A stretch of 64,000 nucleotides of DNA from the NCBI GenBank assembly GCA_026874595.1, contig CM049322.1:53347386-53411385 (forward strand), written 5' to 3'. The DNA is from Sipunculus nudus. Its lineage: Eukaryota; Annelida; Sipuncula; Golfingiida; Sipunculidae. This document shows positions 24,978-38,500 of the stretch, in pieces; the stretch's first letter is position 1; each line of letters begins with the position of its first letter. The position numbers were made by a program, and so were the translations under genes. The notes under the pieces are model-generated. The model saw only the letters and a list, made by a program, of their open reading frames with translations. It had not been told where the DNA came from and searched no databases.

Positions 24978-25392
24978 ACTAAATCACATATTTACGTTAT
25001 GTAAATTTAATTCATGTAAAATAAACTGTTCTGAGTTCTGAGTTCCTCTTCTTAATATTTGTTTTCAACATGGTCCGCCGTATTCACATATACAATTCTT
25101 TATAGGACCAGGGGCGTATCCATAGGGGGGGGGGGGGGGGCAAAGGGGCGCGCGCCCCCTAAAATTCTGCTAACACTTGTACCAGTCAACTACTGGCAAG
25201 TGTTATGTTTGTAAACTCAAATTTATTTTATGTTATTTTAATTGAGTATGCACACACATAGAAATAAAATATGGCGTTTTAAGTAAAAAAAATATTTTCG
25301 TGTTTCTCTATGCGTGGTTATGGTAATGTTATTCCCATATGGAAAAGAAAGAAGAAAATCAAGAAAGATCTTGTCTGTAATGTAAATATAGA

Positions 25393-25438
<46 letters not shown>

Positions 25439-25698
25439 ATAATGTATATTTATTATCAGTTCTAAAGGTTCCTATGGACCTACAGAGAAACAAGTTTTGT
25501 TGTATTTGTTGAAATTTTGAGAAGAAAAAACAAAAGCTTAGCAAGATATTGTTCGTAATGTAAATGTAAAGAGTGTCAGACTTTGAAAATTTCTAAAATA
25601 AATCTAAACAGTAGAGGGATTATATACTTACACATTTCTCTCATGTTTTTTTTTTTTTTTTTTTTACTATCTCTCTTTCCTATTTTGTTTGTGTGCAG

Positions 25699-25733
25699 AA
25701 GTGAAGTCTCCAAACCCTGTGATTATTCTGTAA
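25699..25733 (+). CDS. Possible short terminal exon (copy 2)
   Basis: Identical in frame and stop to 9,185-9,219, again after a pyrimidine tract and GTGTGCAG. It lies 119 bp before the end of the duplicated segment. Very short; low confidence. Confidence 0.18.
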
Positions 25734-25852
25734 CATGATGGTGGGTGACCAAAAAACTGTTAGACAATCCATGCAAGCTATTTGTACTTTCACTAGACGC
25801 TTGCTATGCCTCATTTTTAAAATTTACCCTGGAATACACCAAGAGACTATAT

Positions 25853-26369
25853 GAAAGCTTCCGGTTTCTTGATTCTGGGGTAATTAAAATCACCTCTAAA
25901 TACCCAGCTACTGTCACTGGAGCTAGATGGCCAGGCTCTATGTCAGGAAGCTGCATGTACAATAATAATATAAACCTGAAATTTATATGCAAATAACAAT
26001 CAATGAGTATTTTTCACTTCTAATATTTCTTGTGTTTATGTACCTTAATTAACTCAGGTCAGACTATCTTTATTTCTTTTTAACTCCAACTGGCTATAGT
26101 TCGAACTTAATTTCTGCAAAAATAATTTATCTACGAAAACCTACATTATGGAATTCATTATCTGAAGTTCTACATGAAAAATAGATGAAGTATCCTTTGA
26201 CAAAATTACATATAATAATCATAATAAATATGCACAAACTAACAATATTTGATGTGTTTAGTAGGAGACAATTTAACAGCCACGCAGTGTGTTCAAACAA
26301 GTTTTAATATGCTGGCTTCCTAATAATAGGGCTATGTGGAATATCAATATAATTTAAAAAAAAGATTTA

Positions 26370-26404
<35 letters not shown>

Positions 26405-28267
26405 CGCAAAACAGCCCCCTTTCCAGACTTTAGGGCTGCGCCCCCTCTATTTTCAAATCCTGGATACGCCACTGGTGATAATGGCACCAGATGAGATATT
26501 TCGGAAAATTGGGGGCTCGGAAAAAAGTCAAAACGCACTTTATCATTTAGTCCGTCCGCTCTAGATTATTATTATTTTTATTTGGTTTTAGTTTTAAAAT
26601 CATGAAACTATCTGCTTTTTCCAGAAAAGGCCTCAGATCTGCCATTATGTCCGTTTTGGAAGGAATGGACACCAAGCAATTATTCAAAGGAGGTTATTTA
26701 AACTTCTTTAAATCTACCACAATCACGTCTGGCCTAACGCAGTGGTTTTCATCGTCTTGGCACTAGGGACTGGTGCTGTATCATCTGCGAAGACCTCTGT
26801 ATGAGAGGCATAAAATGTTTCTCTCCTCCAACGGACTCGCAAGATGGCCTACCTGAGAGGGACACACGCGTGAACGAAACTATCTGCATCTTCCAGAAAA
26901 AGGCCACAGAGCTGCCATTATATCCGTTGTGAAAGGAATAGACACCAAGCAATGCTTCAGAGGAGGTTTTTCAAACTTCGTTAAGTCTACCACAATCAAA
27001 TATGGCATAACTCAGTCCTTTTCATCCTCTTGCCACTTACGACTGGTTTTGTATCATCTGCGAAGACCTTAATATTTCTCTCCTCCAGTGAGCTCGCAAG
27101 ATGGCCTTTCTGGGGGAGACACAAGCGTGAACCCCTCCCCTTCTGCTGACGGACGCTGCTAACACCTTCATTGCACCGGATGGTTCGCCTCCTTTCTGAC
27201 ACCTGACACTGAACACCAGAGAGTATCGGAGTTATCTCGGCCCCTGTTACTTTCTGTTTTGCCTAAAAGTCCATGGACCCAGAGCTTTTTTTCCCCACAT
27301 ATTGGTATCACCCAAGGTGGCAAAACTTAAGTATTTTTTTTACGCCTAGGTCTATAGATGATATTTTAGTGTGATCACTGATTCAGAGTGGTAGCTTAGT
27401 CATAGTTATCCGCTGTTGAATGTAGTGACCCTGCATGAAAATTTAAATTTTAGGCTGCATCGACTATTCCATAGATTTAAGTTAATAACTTCATGCATAC
27501 GAAAGATATAACAAATTTGGTCTCAATAGAAACAAAGAACCATGGCTTTCTGCCGGTGTGTTAAATGTGGCAGTGTTATGCATTTATCCTCAGATGAAAA
27601 TACTAATATTTACCCCTACCCCTTAAACTGTCGAACATTTGGTATTTTTATTCATTTAACTTAAGATTGCAGGAACTTATGAGGGTGTCGCCATTGCCTT
27701 TAATCTTTGATTGAAACTTAGTTACCAGCTTGATTTTTCCTTGTCTCATTTCAATTTTTTGGGACATTCAGGCTAACATTTTAGGTCATCCTGAAATAAG
27801 GACGCATGGGACACTGAAGTTTAAATCTAAAAAAGTATGAAACTGAGATAAAGTTTGAAAGAAAGAGGTAATATAGGCCGTGGTTGGTTGACAGGATTTG
27901 TTTAAGGAATTTTTGCAAATAATATTTGGAATCCGTCCATGTATATCCTAATGTTGAAACTGAAGCATGTGAGTAAGTTGTGAACATGAGATCTATATAA
28001 GTACCATGATCATTGGTTTGCTTTTTGATAAATTGTTGACAGTTCAGCAGTTTACACCTTTGTTCAATTAGATCAATAATTTAAAATATATAAATATTTT
28101 TTTTTATTTTATTAAATGTATACAGTTGCAATATAACTGATGAATCGGAAGTTATCAGCCTTCATATTTGGATAATAAAGACGTTAAACATGTAATACTT
28201 AATTTTGCTTGTGAATATAACTAATCAAGCAACAGCTTTCCGTACGTCTACACACGTTAAAATATTT
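25853..28267. other. Single-copy DNA between duplication and palindrome
   Basis: No gene was recognised. It holds a (TA)n run near 26,376-26,401 and, just after it, a CCTGGATACGCCACTGG motif like the ends of the AGGGGCGTA-type elements. A tandem pair of 272-bp units lies at 26,604-27,142. I see nothing else notable in 27,250-28,267. Confidence 0.5.
26604..27142. repeat. Two tandem 272-bp units
   Basis: Both units (26,604-26,875 and 26,876-27,142) begin GAAACTATCTGC and share CCAGAAAA, GAATGGACACCAAGCAA-like, GTATCATCTGCGAAGACC, CTCGCAAGATGGCCT and an end near GCGTGAAC. They are diverged by many substitutions and small deletions. Frames do not stay open across both units. Origin unknown. Confidence 0.75.
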
Positions 28268-29211
28268 ACTCTTGCCAGAAAGAAAAGACATAAAATCCCC
28301 CACCTTATGATTTTGCATGTTCCCTTTGTTAAGCTCTGCTATAGTTACAAGTCCTTGAATTAACTGTCAAGCACTCGAGCCCAACATTTGCTTTGTGTCT
28401 GAGCTTTGGTGTTCACACTCGAACCAGAGGATGCCATACATAAAACACAAGGATTGTTTATATAATACAACATTTAATCAGTAACTCCTTTTGGTACAAT
28501 ACAAAACAATGCAAGCGGCTGTTAGTTTACAAACATCAAATTCATATGTTTTCAAGCAGTGATGTTACAGAATAAAATAGGGGCGAGGGCTAACGTTAGA
28601 GGGGAGCTCTAAGAGAAGGATGTAGGGGTTTCCCTTTACAACTGAGAAGAAACGGGACAGGGCTTTCAATTTTCATTTTCGGATCATATAGACCTAATAT
28701 CAATTAATATTGTGCCATTATATAATAATTTGAACAATTGGAATCTTGAGTGTTTGTCAGTATAGAGTTTGTACAGTTGACTGGTCCTTTAAATATGGTC
28801 ATTGAAGCTACAAGAGCAACTCGGTCAAAACAACGACAAATTTTACGCGTCCCATCGGACGCTTTGATCTAAGGAAGATTTCTATTCTCATAGGCGTTTT
28901 CCATCATGTTTGTAAAAGCCTGGATTAATGTTCAAACTTGTAACATTTCATTTACATAAATAAATGAATGATCGTTATAAGTAAATAATACATTTCCATG
29001 ACAACTACAAACAATGTATCAGTCTGGAAATATATAAAGGGGGGGGGGGGGGGGTGATCGTGTTTCAAGTTGGTTCGGCTACTGCTAAGCGGAGTTCTAA
29101 CCACTATATCAGTTTAAAAACGCTATGAACTCTGCTTACTTAATGTGATCTTAAATATATATGAGCCTGCAATGAATAATTGGTATGATGCAAGGAAGAT
29201 TCAAAGAAACT

Positions 29212-29620
29212 CACAGATCTAGAACATGGCGGTTATCCTTATATGAAAGGCCATGTGTATAGTATTATGGGTAAACTTTGCCCTGAATTTTAAGTCATGT
29301 CTAAATTTTTCATGTTCGTGCAACAATGTTAATTCAAACTCAACAACAGTTAAGACTAGACCATATAAGATTTCAGGATAATTTTATTGAAAAGCGTTAT
29401 GTTCAGTGCACATGCTGCTATATTGAATGAATGTACTGGACATGCCATCCACCAGGGGCACTTGTTGATTTGTTTCATTTCAACAGGCAGGCATATTCTA
29501 CCTCCACATAGGAGAGTATCTGCATCAGCAATATCCCGTATAAACGATAAAAGAAATTGAAACTTAACTCCAAGATATTGCAAGTAATAGTAAATCAGTC
29601 GAGTTAAAGATAACACTTAT
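29212..29620. repeat. Repeat unit shared with 32,128-32,520
   Basis: A direct paralogue of 32,128-32,520, and present inverted in the right arm near 62,165-62,545. It contains CAGATCTAGAACATG, CATGTGTATAGTATTA and CAACAGGCAGGCATATTCTA. On the minus strand an 86-residue frame (29,356-29,616) is followed by AATAAA, but that frame is broken in the 32 kb paralogue, so I treat it as non-coding. Confidence 0.7.
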
Positions 29621-29669
29621 TAACAGACATTTGACTAAAGTAATCTATGTATTTTAGTCAGATATAAGG

Positions 29670-29775
29670 TGGAGGGACACGGCCTTCCCATTGAGCCTGT
29701 AGAGCGCTCACTCAACCATGAAAAAAAAACAGTCCTCTGAGTCCTGTGCTCAACCCCTAGATCACAGGACATTCG
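29670..29775. repeat. Possible tRNA-like SINE fragment
   Basis: GCCTGTAGAGCGCTCACTC resembles a pol III A-box region, and CTCAACCCCTAGATCACAGG follows. The right-arm counterpart (about 61,995-62,095) lacks about 16 bp of the A-box-like part. There is no convincing B box, so this is only a suggestion. Confidence 0.25.
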
Positions 29776-30677
29776 GTTATTATCACAATGGTGTACGCCA
29801 AATCAGAAAGAGTATAATGTTAATATTAATTAATGATCAGTATCTAAGCTTCTACTAATTGATTGTGATTGCTTTGTTTTCTGTTGTTCAATACAGAAAT
29901 ATACTGTTAATATAACTTATCAGTATCTAAGAGTTTGCTAATTAATTTTTATAGTCTTATGAATAAAAAATACATCTATATGCAGTATTTCATGGATGAT
30001 TATGTCCTTATGGGACATCTTCCCTCTGTCCCCTCTGGGGAAAATCCCGCTTAACGGACACATCTTCTGTTCCCCTGGCTGTCTACTATAAATGATATTC
30101 ACTGTATCATATAACATTGAACGCCAAGTGCCAGATCAAACTGTTTGAGTGCAGTATTTTCAATAATATAATGCAACACTGAACGTAGGATGGTAAAGAC
30201 AAATATCTGAGTGCAATATTAACAAAAATATCGTATAACACTTAAGTTCTTATGTTCAACAATACATTTTACGTGTTTTTAAATATTTCTTTTTCAATTT
30301 CAATAACACATCTTTCATCATTATCTATCCAACCTGAATCACTACATCATTTAAAGCATTTTATAAATGTGTAAGTGCAACACTGACAGTAGTACAATGA
30401 TACACGGAACATTTAGTGCTGGATCAGGATATTTGAGTGCAGGATGATCAGCATCATCAAATAGCATTATCTGATTTTATTTTATTTGCTTAGTTCATTA
30501 ACAGAGGTTTTTTTTTAAATAAATATTTACCTTCAGGCACATCATGTCTGCCATATGACTATATATAACCTTTTTCTTTTTTTAAAAGTCTGTGCTTATA
30601 TAAATGTGTGTGTATATGTATTCTTCTTATGCGGTGTTATGCAAAGTGTTGGGAATTCCTTTCGTTTTTCTTTGATT

Positions 30678-31009
30678 TTATTGTGCATGTATGCGTTTTT
30701 CTGGTGAAAAAAGAACAGCATAAGATGGTAATGTGCTTTTAAGGCATTTGATTAATTCTAAGATCGAAGTGTCAGCACTTGCTTTAATGGTCATGTCCTT
30801 GAATCCACGTCGTGCCTTGAACAGTTGACAAAGCCTCTCTCCCGGGTGCTCGATGACGTTGATGGTCATACAGGCTGGAGTCTGAAGACAATAAATAACG
30901 CAGTCGGTCTTGGTCTTGTCTGACAGAATTATGGCAGGCTCCGCTCCAACGAACACACTTTCAGGAATTAGGTTGAAATGTCCTCTTCTTGCCATTTTAC
31001 AGGTGTTTT
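30678..31009 (-). CDS. Terminal PAN/apple-like exon of the left-arm ILEI-PAN gene
   Basis: An acceptor (TTCACCACAG) at 31,010-31,011 opens a phase-1 exon coding 109 residues. They begin NTCKMARRGHFNLIPES and continue with a cysteine pattern (NTC, TDC, IYC, PAC, RLC, IKC): six cysteines spaced like a PAN/apple domain, a fold used in secreted or surface proteins for protein or glycan binding. The acceptor phase fits both the ILEI exon (40,237-40,749) and the signal-peptide exons. Compared with the right-arm copy it has three extra residues (HPGE where the other has Q). It also lacks the TAA after IKCL (AAA instead), so the frame runs 20 residues further, to a stop lying inside the AATAAA signal at 30,677-30,682. 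The extension is therefore probably a stop-loss. Domain assignment is from the cysteine pattern only. Confidence 0.65.
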
Positions 31010-32126
31010 CTGTGGTGAATAATTCAAATTGAGATATAGCTAATTATCACACTCATTATCTGTATCATGACTTTTCACTGGGGTACATATAACATACACG
31101 GGGACTACAGTGTTAACATATTTATGACTTCTATTAATTGGCATTATTATAAATCTTACAGTTGATTTGACTAGTGATTATTTAAACAGACTGACAGATG
31201 GTTTTGATATGTCGCAGCGTAACTGAGAGATCATGGGTCACAGTGACCTACATTTTGGCGTTTATAAAGAACACATCATGACCTGTCAGCATGTGAACGT
31301 ACAAGGATTTACCAGCCTCAAGTTCAAGATAAATCTATATATGATCAATGAACGTACACGGTCTCAAGACCCTAGAATAAACCTCTACCTTTAAACTGTT
31401 ATGAATGCTGTAATTTGAAGGTCTCAGATATATTGGAAAAACCGTGTGACCGTATAAAAACATAAGGGTGGAATCACCAGGCTTCCTACACCAGTGAAAT
31501 GATTTATACTCAGTAAACACACCAGATTTCAAGGCAATAGATGAAACCCAATCTGAGAGACTTACATCATTGTTGTAATTGAATAGTCTAAAAAATGAGA
31601 AAATTAAAAAAAAATACATGTTATTGAGATACTCGAGCTTTTGTATCATTAAAAGACAATATTCTTGGGTACGCAAACAGCTCTACAAAAGTCGGAGAAT
31701 ATACGTCCCAGTGACCTAATTTCAAGTGTCCTACATCAAAAGGCGGATAAATAGATGTGCGGACACAGAGTGGTCGCTACAGCTGAGGTGACATTCAGTC
31801 AGCAAGACTTAAAACTTAGACAAAAGTGTTACAGTCTCTGCAATTCAATCTGTATGGTATTTATAATTTATAGACTAACGGTCATCAGTTGCCTCAAATA
31901 TCATACTAATGAAGCACCTTTGTTGACACTATGATGGAGGGATTACGACTAACCACAATATGCAATTAAAATAATACTCAAATAATTTAAGCAGAAAACT
32001 TTATATCAAGCCATTTCTGATTTATCAGACATTTTTATTTCAACTCTACATATTCTTGTTTTGCAATTAAATACAGGATATCACCAATACAGTTTCTCGT
32101 TTAAAAGGAAGATTAAAAAAAAAAAA
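31010..32126. other. Start of the intron between ILEI and PAN exons
   Basis: Non-coding in the model. A 113-residue minus-strand open frame (31,335-31,676) follows a TTTTTTAG acceptor-like site, but that site is phase 2 and does not fit the gene, and I recognise no domain. The missing-block breakpoint shared with the right arm falls inside this frame at about 31,395. Confidence 0.4.
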
Positions 32127-32127
32127 C

Positions 32128-32520
32128 TTGCAGATCTAGAACATGACGTTTATCCGTATATGAAAGACCATGTGTATAGTATTAATGGTAAGCTTTGTCC
32201 TGAATTATTATGCGAGTCTATTGATACAAGATAAAGTTATAATGCAATGCGTCATGTCTTATCTTTTTCATGTTCATGCAACAATGTAAATACAAACTCA
32301 ACAACAGTAAAGACTAGATCATATTAGATATCAGGATAATTTTAATGAAAAGCGTTATGCTTAGTGCACATGCTGCTATATTGAATGAATGTACTGGACA
32401 TTCCGTCCACCAGGGGGCGCCAGTTATTTTGTTTCATTTCAACAGGCAGGCATATTCTACATCCTCATAGTAGAGTATCTGCATCAGCAATATCCCGTAT
32501 AAACAGATAAAAGATACATT
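32128..32520. repeat. Second copy of the 29,212 unit, next to the minisatellite
   Basis: Direct paralogue of 29,212-29,620, diverged, ending about 20 bp before the minisatellite. It carries a CTCF-like motif that is degenerate in the 29 kb copy and in the right-arm copy. Confidence 0.7.
32407..32422 (+). promoter_or_regulatory. CTCF-like motif
   Basis: CCACCAGGGGGCGCCA matches the core of the bilaterian CTCF consensus (CCASYAGRKGGCRS) at every position. It lies about 120 bp from the edge of the 7 kb minisatellite, inside the intron of the ILEI-PAN gene. The paralogous site near 29,452 reads CCACCAGGGGCACTT and has lost the core. Binding is inferred only. Confidence 0.4.
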
Positions 32521-32538
32521 AAGAATATAGTCTTGACC

Positions 32539-35500
32539 AATGGACTTCTGTACCTCTTGGCAAGGATTATTAAGCCGTTAAACTATATTACACTAAACGA
32601 CGCAGATGTCATAAGGCCCAGTATTCTCGCACTCCTAGGAGCTACCCATTCTGATTGACAACCATTATTAAGCCGTAATTTTAATTACACTAAAGGACAT
32701 AGGTGTCATAAGGCCAAGTATTCTTGCACTCTTTGGAGCTACTCATTCTGATTGGCAACCATTATTAAGCCGTTAACTTTATTACACTAAACGACGCAGG
32801 TGTCATAAGGCCCTGTATTCCCGCACTCCTTGGAGCTACCCATTCTGACTGGCAACCATTATTAAGCTGTTAACTTAATTACACTAAACGACGCAGGTGT
32901 CAGAAGACCCAGTATTCTTGCACTCCTTGGAGCTACCCATTCTGATTGGCAACCATTATTAAGCTGTTAACTTATTTACACTAAACGACGCAGGTGTCAT
33001 AAGGCCCAGCATTCTCGCACTCCTTGGAGCTACCCATTCTGATTGGCAACCATTATTAAGCTGTTAACTTTATTACACTAAACGACGCAGGTGTCAGAAG
33101 ACCCAGTATTCTTGCACTCCTTGGAGCTACCCATTCTGATTGACAACCATTATTAGGCTGTTAACTTTATTACACTAAACGACGCAGGTGTCATAAGGCC
33201 CAGTATTCTTGCACTCCTTGGAGCTACCCATTCTGACTGGCAACCATTATTAAGCTGTTAACTTTATTACACTAAACGACTCAGGTGTCATAAGGCCCGG
33301 TATTTTTGCACTCCTTGGAGTTACCCATTCTGATTGACAACCATTATTAAGCTGTTAACTTTATTACACTAAACGACGCAGGTGTCATAAGGCCCAGTAT
33401 TCTCGCACTCCTTGGAGCGACCCATTCTGATTGACAACCATTATTAAGCTGTTAAATTTATTACACTAAACGACGCAGGTGTCATAAGGCCCAGTATTCT
33501 TGCACTCCTTGGAGCTACCCATTCTGATTGACAACCATTATTAAGCTGTTAACTTTATTACACTAAACGACGCAGGTGTCATAAGGCCCAGTATTCTTGC
33601 ACTCCTTGGAGCTACCCATTCTGATTGACAACCATTATTAGGCTGTTAACTTTATTACACTAAACGAAGTAGGCTTCAGAAGACCCAGTATACTTGCACT
33701 CCTTGGAGCTACCCATTCTGATTGGCAAGCATTATTAAGCCATTAACTTTATTACACTAAACGACGCAAATGTCATAAGGCCCAGTATTCTCGCACTCCT
33801 TGGAGCTACCCATTCTGATTGACAACCACTATTAAGCTGTTAACTTTATTACACTAAACGACGCAGATGTCATAAGGCCCAGTATTCTCGCACTCCTTGG
33901 AGCTACCCATTCTGATTGACAACTATTATTAAGCTGTTAACTTTATTACACTAAACGACGCAGGTGTCATAAGGCCCAGTATTCCCGCACTCCTTGGAGC
34001 TACCCATTCTGACTGGCAACCATTATTAAGCTGTTAACTTTATTACACTAAACGACGCAGGTGTCATAAGGCCCAGTATTCTTGCACTCCGTGGAGCTAC
34101 CCATTCTGATTGACAACCATTATTAAGCTGTTAACTTTATTACACTAAACGACGTAGGCTTCAGAAGACCCAGTATTCTTGCACACCTTGGAGCTACCCA
34201 TTCTGATTGGCAAGCATTATTAAGCCATTAACTTTATTACACTAAACGACGCAGATGTCATAAGGCCCAGTATTCTTGCACTCCGTGGAGCTACCCATTC
34301 TGATTGACAACCATTATTAAGCTGTTAACTTTATTACACTAAACGACGTAGGCTTCAGAAGAACCAGTATTCTCGCACTCCTTGGAGCTACCCATTCTGA
34401 TTGACAACCATTATTAAGCCGTAATTTTTATTACACTAAACGACGCAGGTGTAAGAAGGCCCAGTATTCTGGCACTCCGTAGTGCTACCCATTCTGACTG
34501 GCAACCATTATTAAGCTGTTAACTTAATTACACTAATCGATGCAGGTGTCATAAGGCCCAGTATTCTCGCACTCCGTGGAGCTACCCATTCTGATTGACA
34601 ACCATTATTAAGCTGTTAACTTTATGACACTAAACGACGCAGGTGTCATAAGGCCCAGTATTCTTGCACTCCTTGGAGCTACCCATTCTGATTGACAACC
34701 ATTATTAAGCTGTTAACTTTATTACACTAAACGACGTAGGCTTCAGAAGACCCAGTATTCTTGCACTCCTTGCAGCTACCCATTCTGATTGGCAAGCATT
34801 ATTAAGCCATTAACTTTATTACACTAAACGACGCAAATGTCATAAGGCCCAGTATTCTCGCACTCCTTGGAGCTACCCATTCTGATTGACAACCATTATT
34901 AAGCTGTTAACTTTATTACACTAAACGACGCAGATGTCATAAGGCCCAGTATTCTCGCACTCCGTGGAGCTACCCATTCTGACTGGCAACCATTATTAAG
35001 CTGTTAATTTTATTACACTAAACGACGCAGGTGTCATAAGGCCCAGTATTCTTGCACTCCGTGGAGCTACCCATTCTGATTGACAACCATTATTAAGCTG
35101 TTAACTTTATTACACTAAACGACGCAGATGTCATAAGGCCCAGTATTCTTGCACTCCGTGGAGCTACCCATTCTGATTGACAACCATTATTAAGCTGTTA
35201 ACTTTATTACACTAAACGACGTAGGCTTCAGAAGACCCAGTATTCTCGCACTCCTTGGAGCTACCCATTCTGATTGACAACCATTATTAAGCCGTAATTT
35301 TTATTACACTAAACGACGCAGGTGTAAGAAGGCCCAGTATTCTTGCACTCCTTGGAGCTTCCCATTCTGACTGGCAACCATTATTAAGCTGTTAACTTTA
35401 TTACACTAAACGACTCAGGTGTCATAAGGCCCGGTATTTTTGCACTCCTTGGAGTTACCCATTCTGATTGACAACCATTATTAAGCTGTTAACTTTATTA

Positions 35501-38500
35501 CACTAAACGACGCAGGTGTCATAAGGCCCAGTATTCTCGCACTCCTTGGAGCGACCCATTCTGATTGACAACCATTATTAAGCTGTTAAATTTATTACAC
35601 TAAACGACGCAGGTGTCATAAGGCCCAGTATTCTTGCACTCCTTGGAGCTACCCATTCTGATTGACAACCATTATTAAGCTGTTAACTTTATTACACTAA
35701 ACGACGCAGGTGTCATAAGGCCCAGTATTCTTGCACTCCTTGGAGCTACCCATTCTGATTGACAACCATTATTAGGCTGCTAACTTTATTACACTAAACG
35801 AAGTAGGCTTCAGAAGACCCAGTATTCTTGCACTCCTTGGAGCTACCCATTCTGATTGGCAAGCATTATTAAGCCATTAACTTTATTACACTAAACGACG
35901 CAAATGTCATAAGGCCCAGTATTCTCGCACTCCTTGGAGCTACCCATTCTGATTGACAACCACTATTAAGCTGTTAACTTTATTACACTAAACGACGCAG
36001 ATGTCATAAGGCCCAGTATTCTCGCACTCCTTGGAGCTACCCATTCTGATTGACAACTATTATTAAGCTGTTAACTTTATTACACTAAACGACGCAGGTG
36101 TCATAAGGCCCAGTATTCCCGCACTCCTTGGAGCTACCCATTCTGACTGGCAACCATTATTAAGCTGTTAACTTTATTACACTAAACGACGCAGGTGTCA
36201 TAAGGCCCAGTATTCTTGCACTCCGTGGAGCTACCCATTCTGATTGACAACCATTATTAAGCTGTTAACTTTATTACACTAAACGACGTAGGCTTCAGAA
36301 GACCCAGTATTCTTGCACACCTTGGAGCTACCCATTCTGATTGGCAAGCATTATTAAGCCATTAACTTTATTACACTAAACGACGCAGATGTCATAAGGC
36401 CCAGTATTCTTGCACTCCGTGGAGCTACCCATTCTGATTGACAACCATTATTAAGCTGTTAACTTTATTACACTAAACGACGTAGGCTTCAGAAGAACCA
36501 GTATTCTCGCACTCCTTGGAGCTACCCATTCTGATTGACAACCATTATTAAGCCGTAATTTTTATTACACTAAACGACGCAGGTGTAAGAAGGCCCAGTA
36601 TTCTGGCACTCCGTAGTGCTACCCATTCTGACTGGCAACCATTATTAAGCTGTTAACTTAATTACACTAATCGATGCAGGTGTCATAAGGCCCAGTATTC
36701 TCGCACTCCGTGGAGCTACCCATTCTGATTGACAACCATTATTAAGCTGTTAACTTTATGACACTAAACGACGCAGGTGTCATAAGGCCCAGTATTCTTG
36801 CACTCCTTGGAGCTACCCATTCTGATTGACAACCATTATTAAGCTGTTAACTTTATTACACTAAACGACGTAGGCTTCAGAAGACCCAGTATTCTTGCAC
36901 TCCTTGCAGCTACCCATTCTGATTGGCAAGCATTATTAAGCCATTAACTTTATTACACTAAACGACGCAAATGTCATAAGGCCCAGTATTCTCGCACTCC
37001 TTGGAGCTACCCATTCTGATTGACAACCATTATTAAGCTGTTAACTTTATTACACTAAACGACGCAGATGTCATAAGGCCCAGTATTCCCGCACTCCGTG
37101 GAGCTACCCATTCTGACTGGCAACCATTATTAAGCTGTTAATTTTATTACACTAAACGACGCAGGTGTCATAAGGCCCAGTATTCTTGCACTCCGTGGAG
37201 CTACCCATTCTGATTGACAACCATTATTAAGCTGTTAACTTTATTACACTAAACGACGCAGATGTCATAAGGCCCACTATTCTTGCACTCCGTGGAGCTA
37301 CCCATTCTGATTGACAACCATTATTAAGCTGTTAACTTTATTACACTAAACGACGTAGGCTTCAGAAGACCCAGTATTCTCGCACTCCTTGGAGCTACCC
37401 ATTCTGATTGACAACCATTATTAAGCCGTAATTTTTATTACACTAAACGACGCAGGTGTAAGAAGGCCCAGTATTCTGGCACTCCGTAGTGCTACCCATT
37501 CTGACTGGCAACCATTATTAAGCTGTTAACTTAATTACACTAATCGATGCAGGTGTCATAAGGCCCAGTATTCTCGCACTCCGTGGAGCTACCCATTCTG
37601 ATTGGCAACCATCATTAAGCCATTAACTTTATTACACTAAACGACGCAGGCTTCAGAAGACTCAGTATTCTCGCACATCTTGGAGCTACCCATTCTGATT
37701 GGCAACCATCATTAAGCCATTAACTTTATTACACTAAACGACGCAGGTGCTAAAAGGCCCGGTATTCTCGCACTCCGTTGAGCTACTCATTCTGATTGGC
37801 AACCATTATTAAAGCGTAATTTTGTTATTACACTAAACGACATAGGTGTCATCAGGCCAAGTATTCTTGCACTCCTTGGAGCTACCCATTCTGATTGGCA
37901 ACCATCATTAAGCCATTAACTTTATTACACTAAACGACGCAGATGTCATAAGGCCCGGTATTCTCGCACTCCTTGGAGCTACTCATTCTGATTGGCAACC
38001 ATCATTAAGCCATTAACTTTATTACACTAAACGACGCAGGTGTCATAAGGCCCAATATTCTTGCACTCCTTGGAGCTACCCATTCTGATTGGCAACCATC
38101 ATTAAGCCATTAACTTTATTACACTAAACGACGCAGGTGCTAAAAGGCCCGGTATTCTAGCACTCAGTTGAGCTACTCATTCTGATTGGCAACCATTATT
38201 AAAGCGTAATTTTTTATTACACTAAACGACATAGGTGTCATAAGGCCCGGTATTCTCGCACTCCTTGGAGCTACCCATTCTGATTGGCAACCATCATTAA
38301 GCCATTAACTTTATTACACTAAACGACGCAGATGTCATAAGGCCCATTATTCTTGCACTCCTTGGAGCTACCCATTCTGATTGGCAACCATCATTAAGCC
38401 ATTAACTTTATTACACTAAACGACGCAGGTGTTAAAAGGCCCGGTATTCTCGCACTCCGTTGAGCTACTCATTCTGATTGGCAACCATTATTAAAGCGTA

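Larger units (their letters stand above)
14205..25852. repeat. Large direct segmental duplication, copy 2
   Basis: Collinear with 1-9,338. The main structural difference is 2.27 kb at 20,454-22,719 with no counterpart in copy 1. Others are an extra sub-repeat of about 100 bp near 18,890-18,990, a shorter (TA)n at 17,130 (about 37 nt against about 78 nt at 2,992), and a (TA)n/(GA)n tract at 20,482-20,572. The candidate exons of copy 1 have counterparts here: 22,849-22,931, 23,142-23,193, 24,864 onwards and 25,699-25,733. Confidence 0.9.

Noticed and set aside
29356-29616. Minus-strand 86-residue frame followed by AATAAA
   Set aside because: It looked like a terminal exon with several cysteines, but the direct paralogue at 32,340-32,515 breaks the frame, and the right-arm copy has stops as well.
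31335-31676. Minus-strand 113-residue frame after a TTTTTTAG site
   Set aside because: The acceptor phase does not fit the phase-1 gene, no domain is recognisable, and the right-arm remnant ends in a stop at once.
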